From NCBI RefSeq assembly GCF_018691265.1, contig NW_024881322.1, positions 18,595,107 through 18,659,106 of the forward strand: a stretch of 64,000 bases of DNA. Direction: 5' to 3'. This DNA comes from Tyto alba (Eukaryota > Chordata > Aves > Strigiformes > Tytonidae). Each line of letters begins with the position of its first letter. Positions within the stretch are counted from its first letter, which is position 1. A program made the position numbers and the translations under genes. The notes under the pieces were generated by a model. The model was not told where the DNA came from and ran no database searches. It worked only from the letters and a program-made list of their open reading frames with translations. Shown piece after piece: positions 49,090 through 61,443 of the stretch.

Positions 49090-49446
49090 TGCTTGGTCAC
49101 TCACCTAAAAAGTGATCACTCTCAAACTCAAAGAATTTATTTGGGTGGCATCCCAACTCATAGGGGAAACCTCAAGACGTTTCCTTGGCCAACATCCCAA
49201 CCCAAGGGGAGAGTCCTCGACTGCAGCGTGCTGCTCCAGGGGTGATTAATCTCAAAATGGCTCTCCCAGGGGACTCCATCTATACCCAAGCCGGATCTGA
49301 TCTGGGGTTAATATCAGCCCTTATTGGCTGAGGGCCTCAATTCCTGAAAAGCCCTGAGAACAAGAGTAAGAAGAAAATAAATCAATGGCCACTACATTTC
49401 AGCAGCCAGCAAGCCCCATTTTCATTGGGTGGGTGCACCTGCCACA
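49090..49446 (-). mobile_element. Probable 5' LTR of the minus-strand ERV remnant
   Basis: The reverse complement starts TGTGGCAGGTGCACCC and ends GAGTGACCAAGCA. It has a TATA-like GGGTATAGATGG and an AATAAA signal (CCAAATAAATTC), in LTR order, and it directly precedes the gag-like frames. It is unrelated by eye to families L1 and L2, so the neighbouring ERV-L 3' LTR may belong to a different element. Confidence 0.5.
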
Positions 49447-50379
49447 CTGATTTTCAGTGTCAGACTTCTGGAGTTTACCTCTAAGGGAAAACATGGTCTG
49501 ATTTTCCAAACTTGCTCAAGTAACTGGGCATGCTGTATTTTTGTGCCTGAAAAGAAATGTTTTCTGTAGATCCCTATTGGCCTCAACTTGCACAGGTATG
49601 TGCATGGGTAAGATTTTCTTCGTTCCACAATGTGCTAAAGATTACATGGAGGGACTACATAAGTGTTTAATATGGTTTCTATATAGTTATATAAGTACTT
49701 ATATGAATCTTACTTCAAATGAAAGACCAAGTGTGAATTTAGATATTAAATTCTATATTCAGCATTTTTAAGTACTCCTAGAGATAGGTTATTCAAGGCT
49801 TTTTGCAGTGCCTCTGACCAAATAACTTCATGAACTAATAATAATAATAGTCATCCTCACGTTTTCAACTTGGAAGTACTGATAACAATTTGATTTACTA
49901 TTATATGCTAGACAACAAATTCTTTAAAAATACTGTATTAAAACCCAGTGTGTATGATTCTACTGTAAACGAGTAGACAAAACCAGGTAGTTTTTCACAT
50001 TAAAATAACAAATGTACCTCAGTAAAAAGAATTATAGAATATGTTGTTGCAGAGAAAAAGTGACTGGGGTATTTAAGGATATTTTACTTATTTTGTATGT
50101 ATTGACATTTTTTCCTTGTTTTTTAATGTTTCAAAGTTTTTCAGGTGAATTTTATGTTTATGTCTATGCATCTTTTAAATATATTCTTCTGAAGAGTATG
50201 TCCCTTTGCTATTTCCATGTTATTAATACTGATTTACACAGATCTTTCAGAAGGCATGGATAGGACCTAGCAATAATATCTACTTGAAAGGGACAGTTGT
50301 TAGACTGTAGTATATCTATATGCATGTGAAACCTTGGGCATTTGCTTTCACCATCAAATTAGTTCAAGGATTTTGTAGG
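49447..50379. other. Unassigned AT-rich DNA
   Basis: Nothing was recognised. The last five bases (GTAGG) are the left target duplication of the next solo LTR. Confidence 0.4.
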
Positions 50380-51385
50380 TGTCCTGGGTTTGAGTGAGTG
50401 GTGGGTTTTTTTTGGTAGGAGGGGAAGGGGCTACAGCGATGAACCCTGTGAGAAGCTTCTCAAAGCTCCCCCTGTACAAGTCGGCCCCACATCTGCACCA
50501 AGGCCGAGCCAATTAGCTGTGCATCTGTGATAACATAGTTAAGAAGGGACCTGGTGAGGAGTGGGACTTGTGAGGAGGAGTTGTGGCAGCTATGCGAGCA
50601 CCAAGGTCAGTGGAGGAATGGAGGAAGAAAGGAGGGGGGAGGTGTGCCAGAGCAGAGACCCCCCTGTATCCTGTGGGGAGACGGCAGGGCGGCCCCCTCG
50701 CCACCCATGGAGATCTACGGTGGAGCAGACACTGATTTATGGCCTGTGAGGAGCTTCATATGGACATTTAAGGTGGCTGTGCCCAAAGTCAGCCAGGACC
50801 CTGTGGGAAGAAGCAGCCCCTGCTGTTGTAGTTCGGCTCTGGGAGGATTGCAGCATGTGGGCGTGTCCCATGCTGGAGCAGCATGACAAACACTGAAGCC
50901 TGTGGGAGAGACTCATGTTAGAGAAAGTTTGTGGAGGACTGTCTCCTGTGAGAGAGGGACCATGCTGGAGCAGGGGGAATAAGTTCCAGAAGCTCCCCCC
51001 ACCGCAGATGGCAGCAGCAGCAGCACTGACTGCATCCCCCATTCCCTGCCCCTGCGCCACTGGGGGAGGAGGTAGAGATATCGGGAGCAGAGCTGAGCCC
51101 AGGAAGAAGGGAGGGGTGGGGGGAAGGTGTTCTCAAGATGTGGCAATGCTTCTCACTGTCTTACTCTGTTAGGTGTTGTTGTTAGTGTCTGTAATAAATG
51201 TATGTTCTTTTTTCCTTCCCCTAATGAGTCTGTGTTTTGCCTGTGACCATAATGGGTGATTTGCCCCTCCCTGTCCTATGTTGAATCCCAAGCCTGTCTT
51301 ATTTTCTCCTTCTCATCACTAGTGGGGAAGAGGGGAGTGAGTGGCTGTGTGGTGCTCAGTTTCCCTCTGAGCTCAAACCACCACA
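50380..51385 (+). mobile_element. Solo LTR, family L2, with perfect 5-bp TSD
   Basis: This 1006-bp LTR starts TGTCCTGGGTTTGAGTGAG and ends AAACCACCACA. It is flanked by GTAGG (50375-50379) and GTAGG (51386-51390). It is closely similar along its length to 46049-47120, including the segment on TTCTCAAGATGTGGCAATGC and the AATAAA-like signal near 51193. No internal sequence remains, implying LTR-LTR recombination. Confidence 0.94.
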
Positions 51386-51390
51386 GTAGG

Positions 51391-52557
51391 TCTCAGGGAT
51401 ACAAGATTGGTCTCAGTTTATTTCAGAAAAGATAGCTATACAGTGTTGAAACACTACTGGTGGTACACATAGCACAGTGGATCTGGCTTCAGTCAGGTAC
51501 AGTCAGACTGAAACACAAATTATCTTGGCATCAAAGAGTGCATTTCCCATTGATCCATGTTCATGTCATTAAAGTAATCAAACAATGTAGAAGTCTGCAT
51601 CATGCCTCCCTGCATCACATGCGTGAATAAATAGGGAGATATTTAGTCTCTGATTGATAGCTAGATGATTAGAGAGGGAGAAAAATGAAAATTCAATATC
51701 CAGTGAATTCAGATGCTTTAAAAGTTTAGGTGAATTAAGAACTGATTTGCCTCCTGCTTGAAAAGATGTGGATCTTCCTCCCTTAAAGCTCCCTAGGGCA
51801 TGACTATATTAATTTCATATTTCTGATTCCTAAAAAGAGCTATCAGTGATGATGAGAACAGCTGAAACTTTCATAATACAACCCCTGCTCCAACATCCAA
51901 CCAATCTGAAAAGAAGCAGGATACTTTTAGACAGAGAATTAATGAGAGTTGAGATATCTTGCAGGTTTTGTCTGTCTTCACTGTTTCCCCAGCCCCACTC
52001 TTGTTCTGATCTCACTGGGGAGATAAGCCCACAGGGATTTCACTTTGTGATGAAGATTGCAGTGTTACTCAGAGCTGGGACTCCAACCCTTTTTGAATAA
52101 GTGGATTCCCTTCATCCTTCACAAGGGGAAAAACTCCTTAGTAAAGTATAACAGTCTCCCTAACTCCATCCCTCCAGGGCCTCACAGACATCCTTTGAAT
52201 GCATGCTGACAGAAAATCTATTCCAGTATTGTGGGGAGAGTAGGAATTAACATTAACCCAGGGAAAGGGATGATATGTCGTTCTTTTTGTCCTACTCCTT
52301 AGGCACTGCTGGTGCTGTGGTCCTTCTATTAATGCTGAGAAACGGAAAAGGTAGGGAATGGAGATGGTAGAGACAAAGAAGCTGATCTGAGGGTGGCACT
52401 GAGCAGGGTTTAAGGCAAGTGCCTGAGCTGTTATGATAGTATTGGCACTGTCTGGAGTTGTATATACTGAAAACCCTTGGATTTTTCCCATATAATACCT
52501 TTAGAACATCCCAACACTTTTTTCCCCACAGTGAGGTTGAGAGAGCGGATATGTATC
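51391..52557. other. Unassigned DNA between LTRs
   Basis: No gene or repeat is recognised in this stretch. Confidence 0.4.
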
Positions 52558-52847
52558 TGTCCTGGTTTGGGCTGGAACAGAGTTAATGTTTCTTTTTGGT
52601 AACTAGATGAGTGCTGTGTTTTGGATTCAGCACCGGGTTTGGCATGAGAAGAATGCTGATAGCACACTGATGTTTTTGGCTGCTGCTGAGATTTCAGGGA
52701 CTCTCCGGCTCCCCATGTCCTGCTCGTGCACAAGTGCACAAGAAGCAGGGAGGGAGCACGGACAGAGCACCTGACCCAAATTGGCCAGTGAAATATTCCA
52801 GATCATGGCACGTCATGCTCACTGTACAGAGGAGGGGTGGCTGGGAA

Positions 52848-52883
<36 letters not shown>

Positions 52884-52935
52884 TCCGGGATTGCGACAGT
52901 ATCAATATCCAGCTGCTTATGATGGGTTTGGACCC
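52558..52935 (+). mobile_element. LTR fragment, family L1 (ERV-L type), with TC microsatellite
   Basis: The segment starts TGTCCTGGTTTGGGCTGGAACAGAG and follows the block order of 36858 (GGTTTGGCATGAGAAGAATG, AGTGAAATATTCCA). A pure (TC)15 run at 52851-52880 interrupts it, and similarity fades by about 52935, so the 3' half is missing. Confidence 0.75.
52851..52880 (+). repeat. (TC)15 dinucleotide microsatellite
   Basis: There are thirty uninterrupted bases of TC inside the truncated LTR. Confidence 0.95.
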
Positions 52936-53984
52936 TGTGTTTTGGCAGCGTCCAAGTTGACCTGCTTTTTAGAGGCTCCCTAAACTACTACCTACATTTT
53001 TTTTCCTTTTAGTATGTTTTGTACCATTTTTTTACCATTGTGTCTGGGAATTTTGATTGCATGGGGGTTTTTTATAAGTTGCTTTCTTTACCGTAAGCCT
53101 AGATGACAAACAAGGCATGTCAATATTCAGACATTAAAGAGGAGTTTTACAGAAATAAAGAAGCCTTACTTGTACAGTGTAAACTTAAAACCACAAATGT
53201 TAAAGTCCAAGATTTAAGGACCAGGATTTAAACCCAAACCTATGTCATAATTTTTAAGTGATTTAGCTGATTTTGTTACATGTTATACTGACATGCAAGA
53301 ATCATATCTAGGAAGAAATTTAGACAGGCCAAACTCAATTTTTATCAGCAGAACTGCAGCAGCTTTTTCTTCACATGCTGTAAACAGCTAGTTCATGATA
53401 ACAGATCTTGTCAGCATTGTTAAACCTCCACAGCCACTGCTATATGGTGGCTTCAAAAGAATAACATTACATCTATTACAGTGCTGTCTTTCGGCCTGGC
53501 AGAGGGATACAGCAGACCAGAGGTGAGCTGACCTGGCAGGCCTTCATGAGAAATTTTACAACACCTCACTGAATTTCTCTAGATTGATAGTCCTGTGATC
53601 TCCTCACTGTGTACAAAACACAGTATGTTAGCATTGGCTTAGTTTTGTAAATACTAACACTGGTTTTGTACCTACCTCTAGATTACAGATGATTTAATCA
53701 TGGTTGTCTTACGATTGCACTGAATATTAGTACTACTTTCTGAAGGATATAGAATGTGCTCGCACTGAATCTGACCTGGTTTCATTCCAGTGACAAGCAC
53801 AACTCTTTCCTTGCTTTTGTGTGTATGCATTTGTGGCATATTTGCAGGGCTGCAAGTTGTGGCATGGGAGACAGTCTCGGAGACAGTTGTAGGCCTTTAC
53901 ACACACAATTGCTTACTCTTATGAATAGCTTCATAGACTTAAAAGATTTTCATGGTAGTTTAGGTGTTATTGAATTATGCCTTG
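52936..53984. other. Unassigned DNA
   Basis: Nothing was recognised. Confidence 0.35.
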
Positions 53985-54518
53985 TGACACCTTGGTGTGG
54001 GTTAACCCCAGTAGGCAGTGAAATCCCACACAGCCACTCGCTCACTCCCCTTGAGCAAGATGGGGGATTGTGGGTTGAAATAAAGGCAGTTTAGTAAGTA
54101 AAGTGAAGCTGCGCATGCAAGCAAATCGAAAAAGGAATTGATTCACTGCTTCCCAACCGCAGGTAGGTGTTCAGTCATTTCCTCTTCATCACATGTAATG
54201 GTTAATTGGGAAGACAAATGCTGTAAGGTCCCCCCTTCCTTCTTCTGCTTCTAGCTTTTATTGCTGAGCCTGATGTCATAAAGTAAGGGATATCCCTTTG
54301 GTCAGTTGGGGTCAGCTTTCCCCTTGTGACCCCCACAGCTTCCTGGGCCCCCCAGCCTGCTTGCTGGGGGGGCAGCATTGGGCAGTGCTAGTGCACTGCT
54401 CAGCCAAAGCTAAAACCTCCTGGTGTTATCAACAGTGTTTAGGGCACGGGTCCAAAACACAGCACCACAATGAGCTGTTATGAAGAAAATTAATTCCATC
54501 TCAGCCCAAACCAGTACA
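53985..54518 (-). mobile_element. Solo LTR related to family L1, reverse orientation
   Basis: The reverse complement starts TGTACTGGTTTGGGCTGAGATGG and ends TTAACCCACACCAAGGTGTCA. A TGTTTTGGACCC block and a TTTCAACCCACAATCC block resemble other avian ERV-L LTRs. It is 534 bp long. No exact target duplication was found, suggesting an older insertion. Confidence 0.7.
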
Positions 54519-57500
54519 TGTGAATCTGTTATTTTACTCCATATGAAGAATAACTTGAAACAAATAAAGGTATTAGCTGTGCTTTATTCTGCAAAGAATC
54601 TCAGACTTCTCTTATACTTGAGTGTTAGACCAGCTTACAAATGTCTATTTTCTTTTCCAGTGCTATTAGTCAAATTGCATAATATAACACCAAGATAACT
54701 AGTGGCAGCAGGTTTTTTTTCCTTTTTCAGTTTTAAGGAAGATCTCTGAAGCTTGTTTTACATTCCTCATAAGTAAAAGAAGCTTTTACATGAAGAAATT
54801 AATTTAAGAAGATAAAGAAATTACAGAAACATTGAATTCACCCCTGTAGAGACTGTGTTTCAGATAACTAATTTTTAGGTGTAAATTTTTGCATACACCA
54901 GTCGTCTTAGCAATTCTATGCAAGTTTTGAGCTCTGTGTGGAATTGGTAACACTTTACTGTCTTAAGTGCCAGATCTGTAGGTTGCTAGATATGGCTGAG
55001 TGCTATTAATTGTTCTAGAATTGAGCACAGCAAAATTGTGCTTACTAAGTTAGAGACTAAAAGAAAAAAAACGAGCATTTATTGTGCCAGCTGATTGTTG
55101 TGTTAGAAGACACACATCTGTGTCTGTTAAGTGATTAGTCAGTAACATGATAACTGAAAGAAAACACGGATTATTTTATTTATGTTTTTATTTGACTCTC
55201 TCTCTTTGAAAAACTTAAATAAATGTAGAGGTCAATGATTCTGAATCAATTTTCTAATAAGCCATGACTGCTACTCACAATGACATTTTCTTCCCCTATG
55301 GGGAATAATGTTACACCTCTTTCCTTTTTCAAATAAAAAAGTGGAAATGTACAACTCCTTAGGATTTTCTGCAAGTTACTATGCATTTATTATGATTGTG
55401 ACACTGACATTTATACTCTTATTGACACAAGAAAGGAAAAAGTGTAAGTAAAATATTGCTTTAAAAAGTATTAAAACCAGAATGTTGACAACATTGCACA
55501 GTTAGTTCTTACATTAAGCACTTATGGCAGCTACAAATTCACAGCATGATTTTTGAGGCAGTAATAAATGAAGGGGGAACAGACACCAATACCAGAATGA
55601 GTCCAATTGACATTTTACAGTCAGAACAAATGGTTGAAAGTGTATGGCTTGTATACGACTACTGATGTATTACATGTTAGCCCCTTAAACTAGAACTAAA
55701 CTCAGTGTATCACCCTTTACTTCATGCTACTGCAAGAGGCTTCATGTAGATAATTAGTAAATTAAGTCCTTTGATCATTCTGAAGGTTGAAGAATATTAA
55801 ATTATATAGTGCTTGCCAAATGATGTCCAAAATCTGTCTCAATTTGTACTCTGGAGTCAATGATATTCAAGACATTGTGAATCAGGGCAGAATCTGGCCC
55901 TCTTAATAATTAAAGTAGAACAAAATTGAAGGGCTCATTCAGAATGTCACTGTGAATCTGCAAAACCTTACGGTATAGAACTGTACACTTCCTGCAACAG
56001 AGTGCTGTGTAGCAGTATGACAGAGAGGAGAGGAAAATCCACTTCACTTCCAGGGCTTTATTGAATAAAAAGGATTTGTATGCACATTCTGCAGTTTTGC
56101 TGTGAGCCTTGGGGAACGCCTTTGATGCACTTGGTTGGGGAACAAGATCTCATGGAAAGCTTTCTCTTCATTGTTGACAAACATAAATCAAACATAATAT
56201 AATTTAATAAACTTGAAAACTGTCTCCTCAGATGTATGTTAAGTCTAAGCAGCATCTAATATGGTCCACCTTTCACAAGGAATTTCCATACAAGAACAGT
56301 TTCAGACAGAGACATAAGAAAAGATAGATATAAACACAATTAAGGTGTTGACAAAAGAATTAATTAGACTTCTGAAAGCTGGGACAAGTTTCTAACACCC
56401 TGAAGTTCAAAGCAGAAAGCAGACAATTAAGAGGCATCTGAATGACCAAAGAACAAGTAGACAAGGAAACCTGAGAGCAATGGGAAAGTCATATGTCCAC
56501 ATAGTCTGCTGAAAAGATGTCCTTAGACATGGCCATTTAGTCAGGAGAAGTGGAAACACCTGAATGACGAGGGAGATGAAATAATAGAATAGTAGTAATA
56601 CAAGTACAGGGGAAGATCAATATTTCTTCTGACATTAGTACATTTCCTGGAAATTCCCATTCTGTCCTGGTGGAAAAACATTGCTATTTCTTAGAAGTAC
56701 TCCAGTGATTCAGGTGATGAAAATATGCTTGTATATTTTTTTAACTGAAAAAAATTTTAAAAAAATTGTGCACCTTTCCAGACAAACATCAGTTGTGTGA
56801 CCCTAAACAGCCAGTTCCACTTTGTGTAGATAAGTTCTTTCGCGATTGCGACCGCTAACACTGAGTGCAGTTGTGTTTGGCATCCTAGGCACCTGGCATG
56901 GCATGAAAGGTTTTTTTTATGCTATAAAATGAGAGCCCGGATGTATTCAGCACAGGGATGTGGATGTGACTTAGCTTTGCAGTGACTGGAGCTCTGGTGA
57001 ATGCAGTGGATAGAGACCTTCATCTCCATCTGGGGCAGTCCCCCATTTGGTCAGGTCAATAGCTCTTCATGCTCCAGGGAGATATTTGACAAAGGCATGT
57101 AGGTGGCTGGTGTCTGTGGGTGGCAAAGGATATCTCCCTCCCCGCCCAACCCTCAGCTGATGCTCAGGAAGGATGTGGGTATTCTCAGAGATTTTCCATC
57201 AGAGCTTGCAAACACTTGCCCCTGTCTTGGACCACCACTGTCACCTCAGTCATCACCAAGTGTCTGTGTGTAGGTATCTGAGTCCCTACTGAATAAAGAC
57301 AAGGGGCTCAGAGCAGGCACTTGCCTGCAGGCAACTCTTTTATACACTCTTGAACAGAACCAAGAGGATTTCCTTTGATGTGTGGGATACATGGGAAAAG
57401 CTGGATCCCACTTCAACACTAGGGCTTCCAGCCTGGGATAAGATGCCTGTGTTGTCTTGGCTGAATCCCTGCCTTGCCCAGGGGAAGCTAACTGTTCCCT

Positions 57501-59119
57501 TTCCCTCTCTGTCTGTGTTTTTCTTATGGTACTGGAATGTCCAGAGGGGACCATTTCCACCTTTTTCAAGTCAATCATGCTCTGGTAGGACAAACCATGC
57601 TGCTGGAATATGTTTCTCTCCACAGCCTACTGAGTCCATGATTTCTTGAGCTGACTTCAAAGCACATCCCCTTGGAAGGACCCTGCTGCCTTTCAGGAGC
57701 TGTCAGCCCTTGTAGCCCCAGGGACATCTTCAGAGATCCCAGAGGGGGCAGAGGAAGTGATGCCTTGGGCTGCTCCTCTGCTGCTGAGCTGGGCCGGGTT
57801 CCTGGGATGGAGGGAGCTCATCGCAAACAGGCGGCAGTGTAGAGAGACAGCTCTGCCCAGGAGCAGCTCCTCTGCAAACTACAGCAGGGCTGGGGGCACT
57901 GCCTGGAGGTGCCAAGGAGAGATGAGTGAGGCAGAGAGAGGTTAGAGACCATATGGGATTGGAAGACAGCTGCTAGCTCACTGAGGGAGAAATCTTCACA
58001 GTCCTTAACATGGTAAGTCTCTGGCTGAAGGGCAGTGTAGATGAGTATCCCGGCATTATATTCCAGAGCTGACACATCCCATGGTTGGTGTGGAGGAGAA
58101 GGATGTGGTCCTCAGCAGGGATTCCCTGCTGCACAGTCAGAGGGACAGGGCATGACGGCTGCCTTCTCCCAGCTGCAGGGTGTGCAGCCAGCTGTGCAGC
58201 CAGGGCAGGGTCCCTGCACACCAAGGGCTATGCGCTGGGTCAGGGATTCTGCCGACTGCCAGGGTCAGATCTCAGCCTGACCAGGGAACTCCCCATGGCA
58301 CAGTGGGGAGAAGCTGTGAGGGGAAGGAGTGACCACCTGCCAGGACACAGTCCTCCTGCTTTTGAGAGGGACCTGCGTAGGTGAGGGCTGCTCACAGCTC
58401 CACATCACTCTGAGGACATTTGCAGAGGGTCCTTCTGAAGCACATTGAGGCAGCATTTAACTGAAAGGGAAGGATTCTGTGCTTTGAGTTTTTCCACTCT
58501 TGGTTGGCTCAGTGAGCAGTGGGAGATGGGAACTGTTTTCTCTGCTTTGGAGAAGGCACTGATACCCCAGTTCTTGTTAAGACTTCTCTGAGCTGCTCCT
58601 GAACCCCTGCACACACAGGGATGCCCCTGGACAGTGCCCTGCTGCCAGGAGGGGTCTGCAGGGCAGAGCTGAGCACACAGTGAGGTGGGATGGGGCCTGG
58701 GACCACTGACAGGGAGGGGACCTGGGGACAGAGAAACTGCTCCCAGCAGGTATGGCTCCAGGCAACAGAAACATGGGCATTTTTTTCTGAAGCACTGCAG
58801 TGTTTTTCCCTGTTTCTCCACTTGTCCATAGTGCTCCTGCTCTTTGGGGTTGGAGTGGAGATGTGGCTCAGTTTTTGTCCTGTCACTGACTCTGGTGGTC
58901 CTGTCCCAGAGGTATTTTCATGGAAACTATGTGTCCAAGCTGCAGTTGAAGCTGTGACCAAGTCAGTTGACAGTTGACAGTGATAGAGAATGAGCTGATT
59001 CATTCCTCATTCAGCTGAGGGAGGAGGATTTCTATAAGAAATGACATCTTCTGTTCCTCACAGAAGTTTCCCCTAAACTTTAATTGTCTTGGACAGGTCC
59101 CCATGCCCAGAAGCAGCAA
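54519..59119. other. Unassigned DNA upstream of the OR pseudogene
   Basis: No gene is recognised. A TATA-like GCTATAAAATGAGAGCCCGG lies at about 56920-56939. The last 1.5 kb is GC-richer, with overlapping frames up to 164 codons (58509-59003 minus) that show no domain. It may hold the 5' non-coding exon and promoter of the former receptor gene, but no splice site is convincing. Confidence 0.35.
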
Positions 59120-60078
59120 ATGTCCAACAGCAGCTCCATCACCCAGTTCCTCCTCGTGGCATTTGCTGACACATGGGAGATTCAGCTCTTGCTCTTCTGG
59201 CTCTTCCTGGGCATCTACCTGGCTGCCCTCCTGGCCAATGACTTCATCATCATTGCCATAGCCTGTGACCACCACCTCCATGCCCCCATGTACTTCTTCC
59301 TCCTTAACCTCCCCATTCTTGACCTTGGCTTCATCTCCACCACTTTCCCCAAATCCATGGCCAATTCCCTCTGTGATACCAGGACCATTTCCTACTTAGG
59401 ATGTGCTGCCCCAGTCTTTTTCTTTTTTTTTTGATGTCAGCAGAATTTTTTCTTCTCACGCTCATGTCATATGACTGCTACATTGCCATCTGCAAACTCC
59501 TGCACTACAGGACACTCTTGGGCAGCAGAGCTTGTGCCAAAATAGCTGCAGCTTCTTGGGGTTGTGAGTTTCTCAATGCTGTACTGTATACTGCCAATAC
59601 ATTTTCCTTACCACTCTGCCAAGGCAATGCTGTGGACCAGTTCTGTGAAGTCCCCCAGATCCTCAGGCTCTCCTGCTCAGACTCAAACTACCTCAGGGAA
59701 GTCAGCCTTGTCATATTTAGTGGTTTTGTATTTTGAGGCTGTTTTTTTTTCATTGTGCTGTCCTACACGCAGATCTTCAGGACTGTGCTGAGGATCTCCT
59801 CGGAGCAGGGGCAGCACAAAGCCTTTTCCACTTGTCTTCCCCACCTGGCTATAGTCTCCTTGTTTATCAGCACTGTCACATTTACTTACTTGAAACCCCC
59901 CTCCATCTCTTCCCCATCCCTGGATCTGGTGGTGGCAGTTCTGTATTCGGTGGTACCTCCAGCAGTGAACCCCCTCATTTACAGCATGAGGAATCAGGAG
60001 TTCAAGGAGTCCATCAGGAAAGTTATTTCAGAGATGGTTCTCAAGAGTATTAAATTTTCCATCACTCTTCAGAAATGA
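59120..60078 (+). pseudogene. Olfactory receptor pseudogene, OR14 / avian gamma-c type
   Basis: This single-exon 7TM odorant receptor remnant is about 319 codons long, the normal family length. The start is MSNSSSITQFLL. Visible landmarks are an N-terminal NSS glycosylation site, LHAPMYFFLLNL in TM2, SYDCYIAIC at the end of TM3, KAFSTCLPHLAIVSLF in TM6 and PPAVNPLIYSMRNQE in TM7, with a TGA stop at 60076-60078. It is broken by a frameshift in the T-run at about 59413-59431 and by an in-frame TGA at 59734-59736. The DRY motif is changed to DCY, and one Phe codon of the DQFFC motif is missing. The style is that of the bird-expanded OR14 group. No intact receptor is seen nearby. Confidence 0.92.
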
Positions 60079-61443
60079 CTCCCAGAGTGCCCTATTGCCG
60101 TTCTGTACTTTGTTTGACATTTTGTCTTTTTTGTCATCATTATCTGTATTGCTATTAATTTTTATTATTTTCCTACAGAAATTTCTGAATCCGTCTATAA
60201 ATATTTTAGTCCCTCTTACTTGTCTTGTGGAATGAACCTTCTCTAATGGAGATCTGATATAAAAATGTGTCTTTCACTGGAACAGGGCTGACACTTTTGT
60301 AACATCTCCAAAATAAAATGGGTTGAACCCAGTGCTCTGACTGATGATTTGGCTTTTCTTCCAAAGCTGATATCAACAACAAGAGCAAGGAAACTCACCC
60401 CATAAGGGCCTATTTCTCCTTGGAATTGGGAGGCAAAAGCTCATGATCCCATTGTTATCTGTTAGAAACCAAGGGTTGGATCTTACACTCTCCCTTTGGT
60501 GTGTGGTGACTGTGGAGATGGTGAATGATCAGTGAGGCACATACAGAGGGCCTTCTCAGATATGATAGTTCAGAATAACTCCTTCAGGAAGGTAATATGG
60601 AGCTTCCTGGAGAGCCTTTGGATTCTACAGGGACAGTGTGTGCCTTGGGTAAGAAGTGACTGAAGCGCCACTGAGAGATCACCCAAGGTGGAGTCACCCA
60701 AATGGAAAGTGCTAAAGGGATAAAATATGAACATGCCTGACCATACAGAGACCAACTCCAACAGAGAAAAGCACCTTTGCAGCCACCACACCAGCAACAG
60801 AACAGACACAACCACGGACTACACAACTATCTCCATCTTGTTGCTTTCTTAGACTGATCTGATATGAAGATCATGAGTGGTCTTTCCATTCTCTGTGGCA
60901 CTTACCTGTAGGCACACCCCACCATGGTCTCTCCAGTGTGGGCCTGAGTTTTGGGTCTGCCCAGCTGTCCTACCCAGTCTTGGAGCTGTTACCTACCTGG
61001 CAACTTCACCCTTGGGTGTCTCCTCATCCTGGTGTCCTCCTCCTCCAGTCAGCCCCACTTGGATTTGGCCAGTGAAGCATGTACATACATTCAGACAAAC
61101 ACGTACACACACACATGTACACACACTAATGAGTGTACTCACACAGCAGATAACCAGGAGCAGAATTTACTAAGACAGAATGACACACCATGGCGATCAG
61201 GCACAGTTTTGACAGATCAGAACTGGGAAGCCCCTTCCCAATTGCAGCTGCCTGCTTGCATCCCTCTATTCTCTCCATTCACAGGTTTCTTCTTCCACCC
61301 AGTCCACCTGGATCCCTTCCTTTCTGTGCCCCAACCCCCCTCCCCAGTTAAAAACTGTCACCAATTATTTTTCCCCCAATGGCCTCAGGTTCATTCCATT
61401 TGTACCATCATTTGGTAGTTGGGATACCACTGCATAGGTCATA
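60079..61443. other. Unassigned DNA downstream of the OR pseudogene
   Basis: No gene is recognised. A short CA-rich stretch lies at about 61083-61130. Open frames of up to 155 codons (60951-61418) have no domain resemblance. Confidence 0.35.

Noticed and set aside
58405..59003. 138- and 164-codon minus-strand frames before the OR pseudogene
   Set aside because: They overlap in different frames in GC-rich DNA and have no domain resemblance; antisense shadows.
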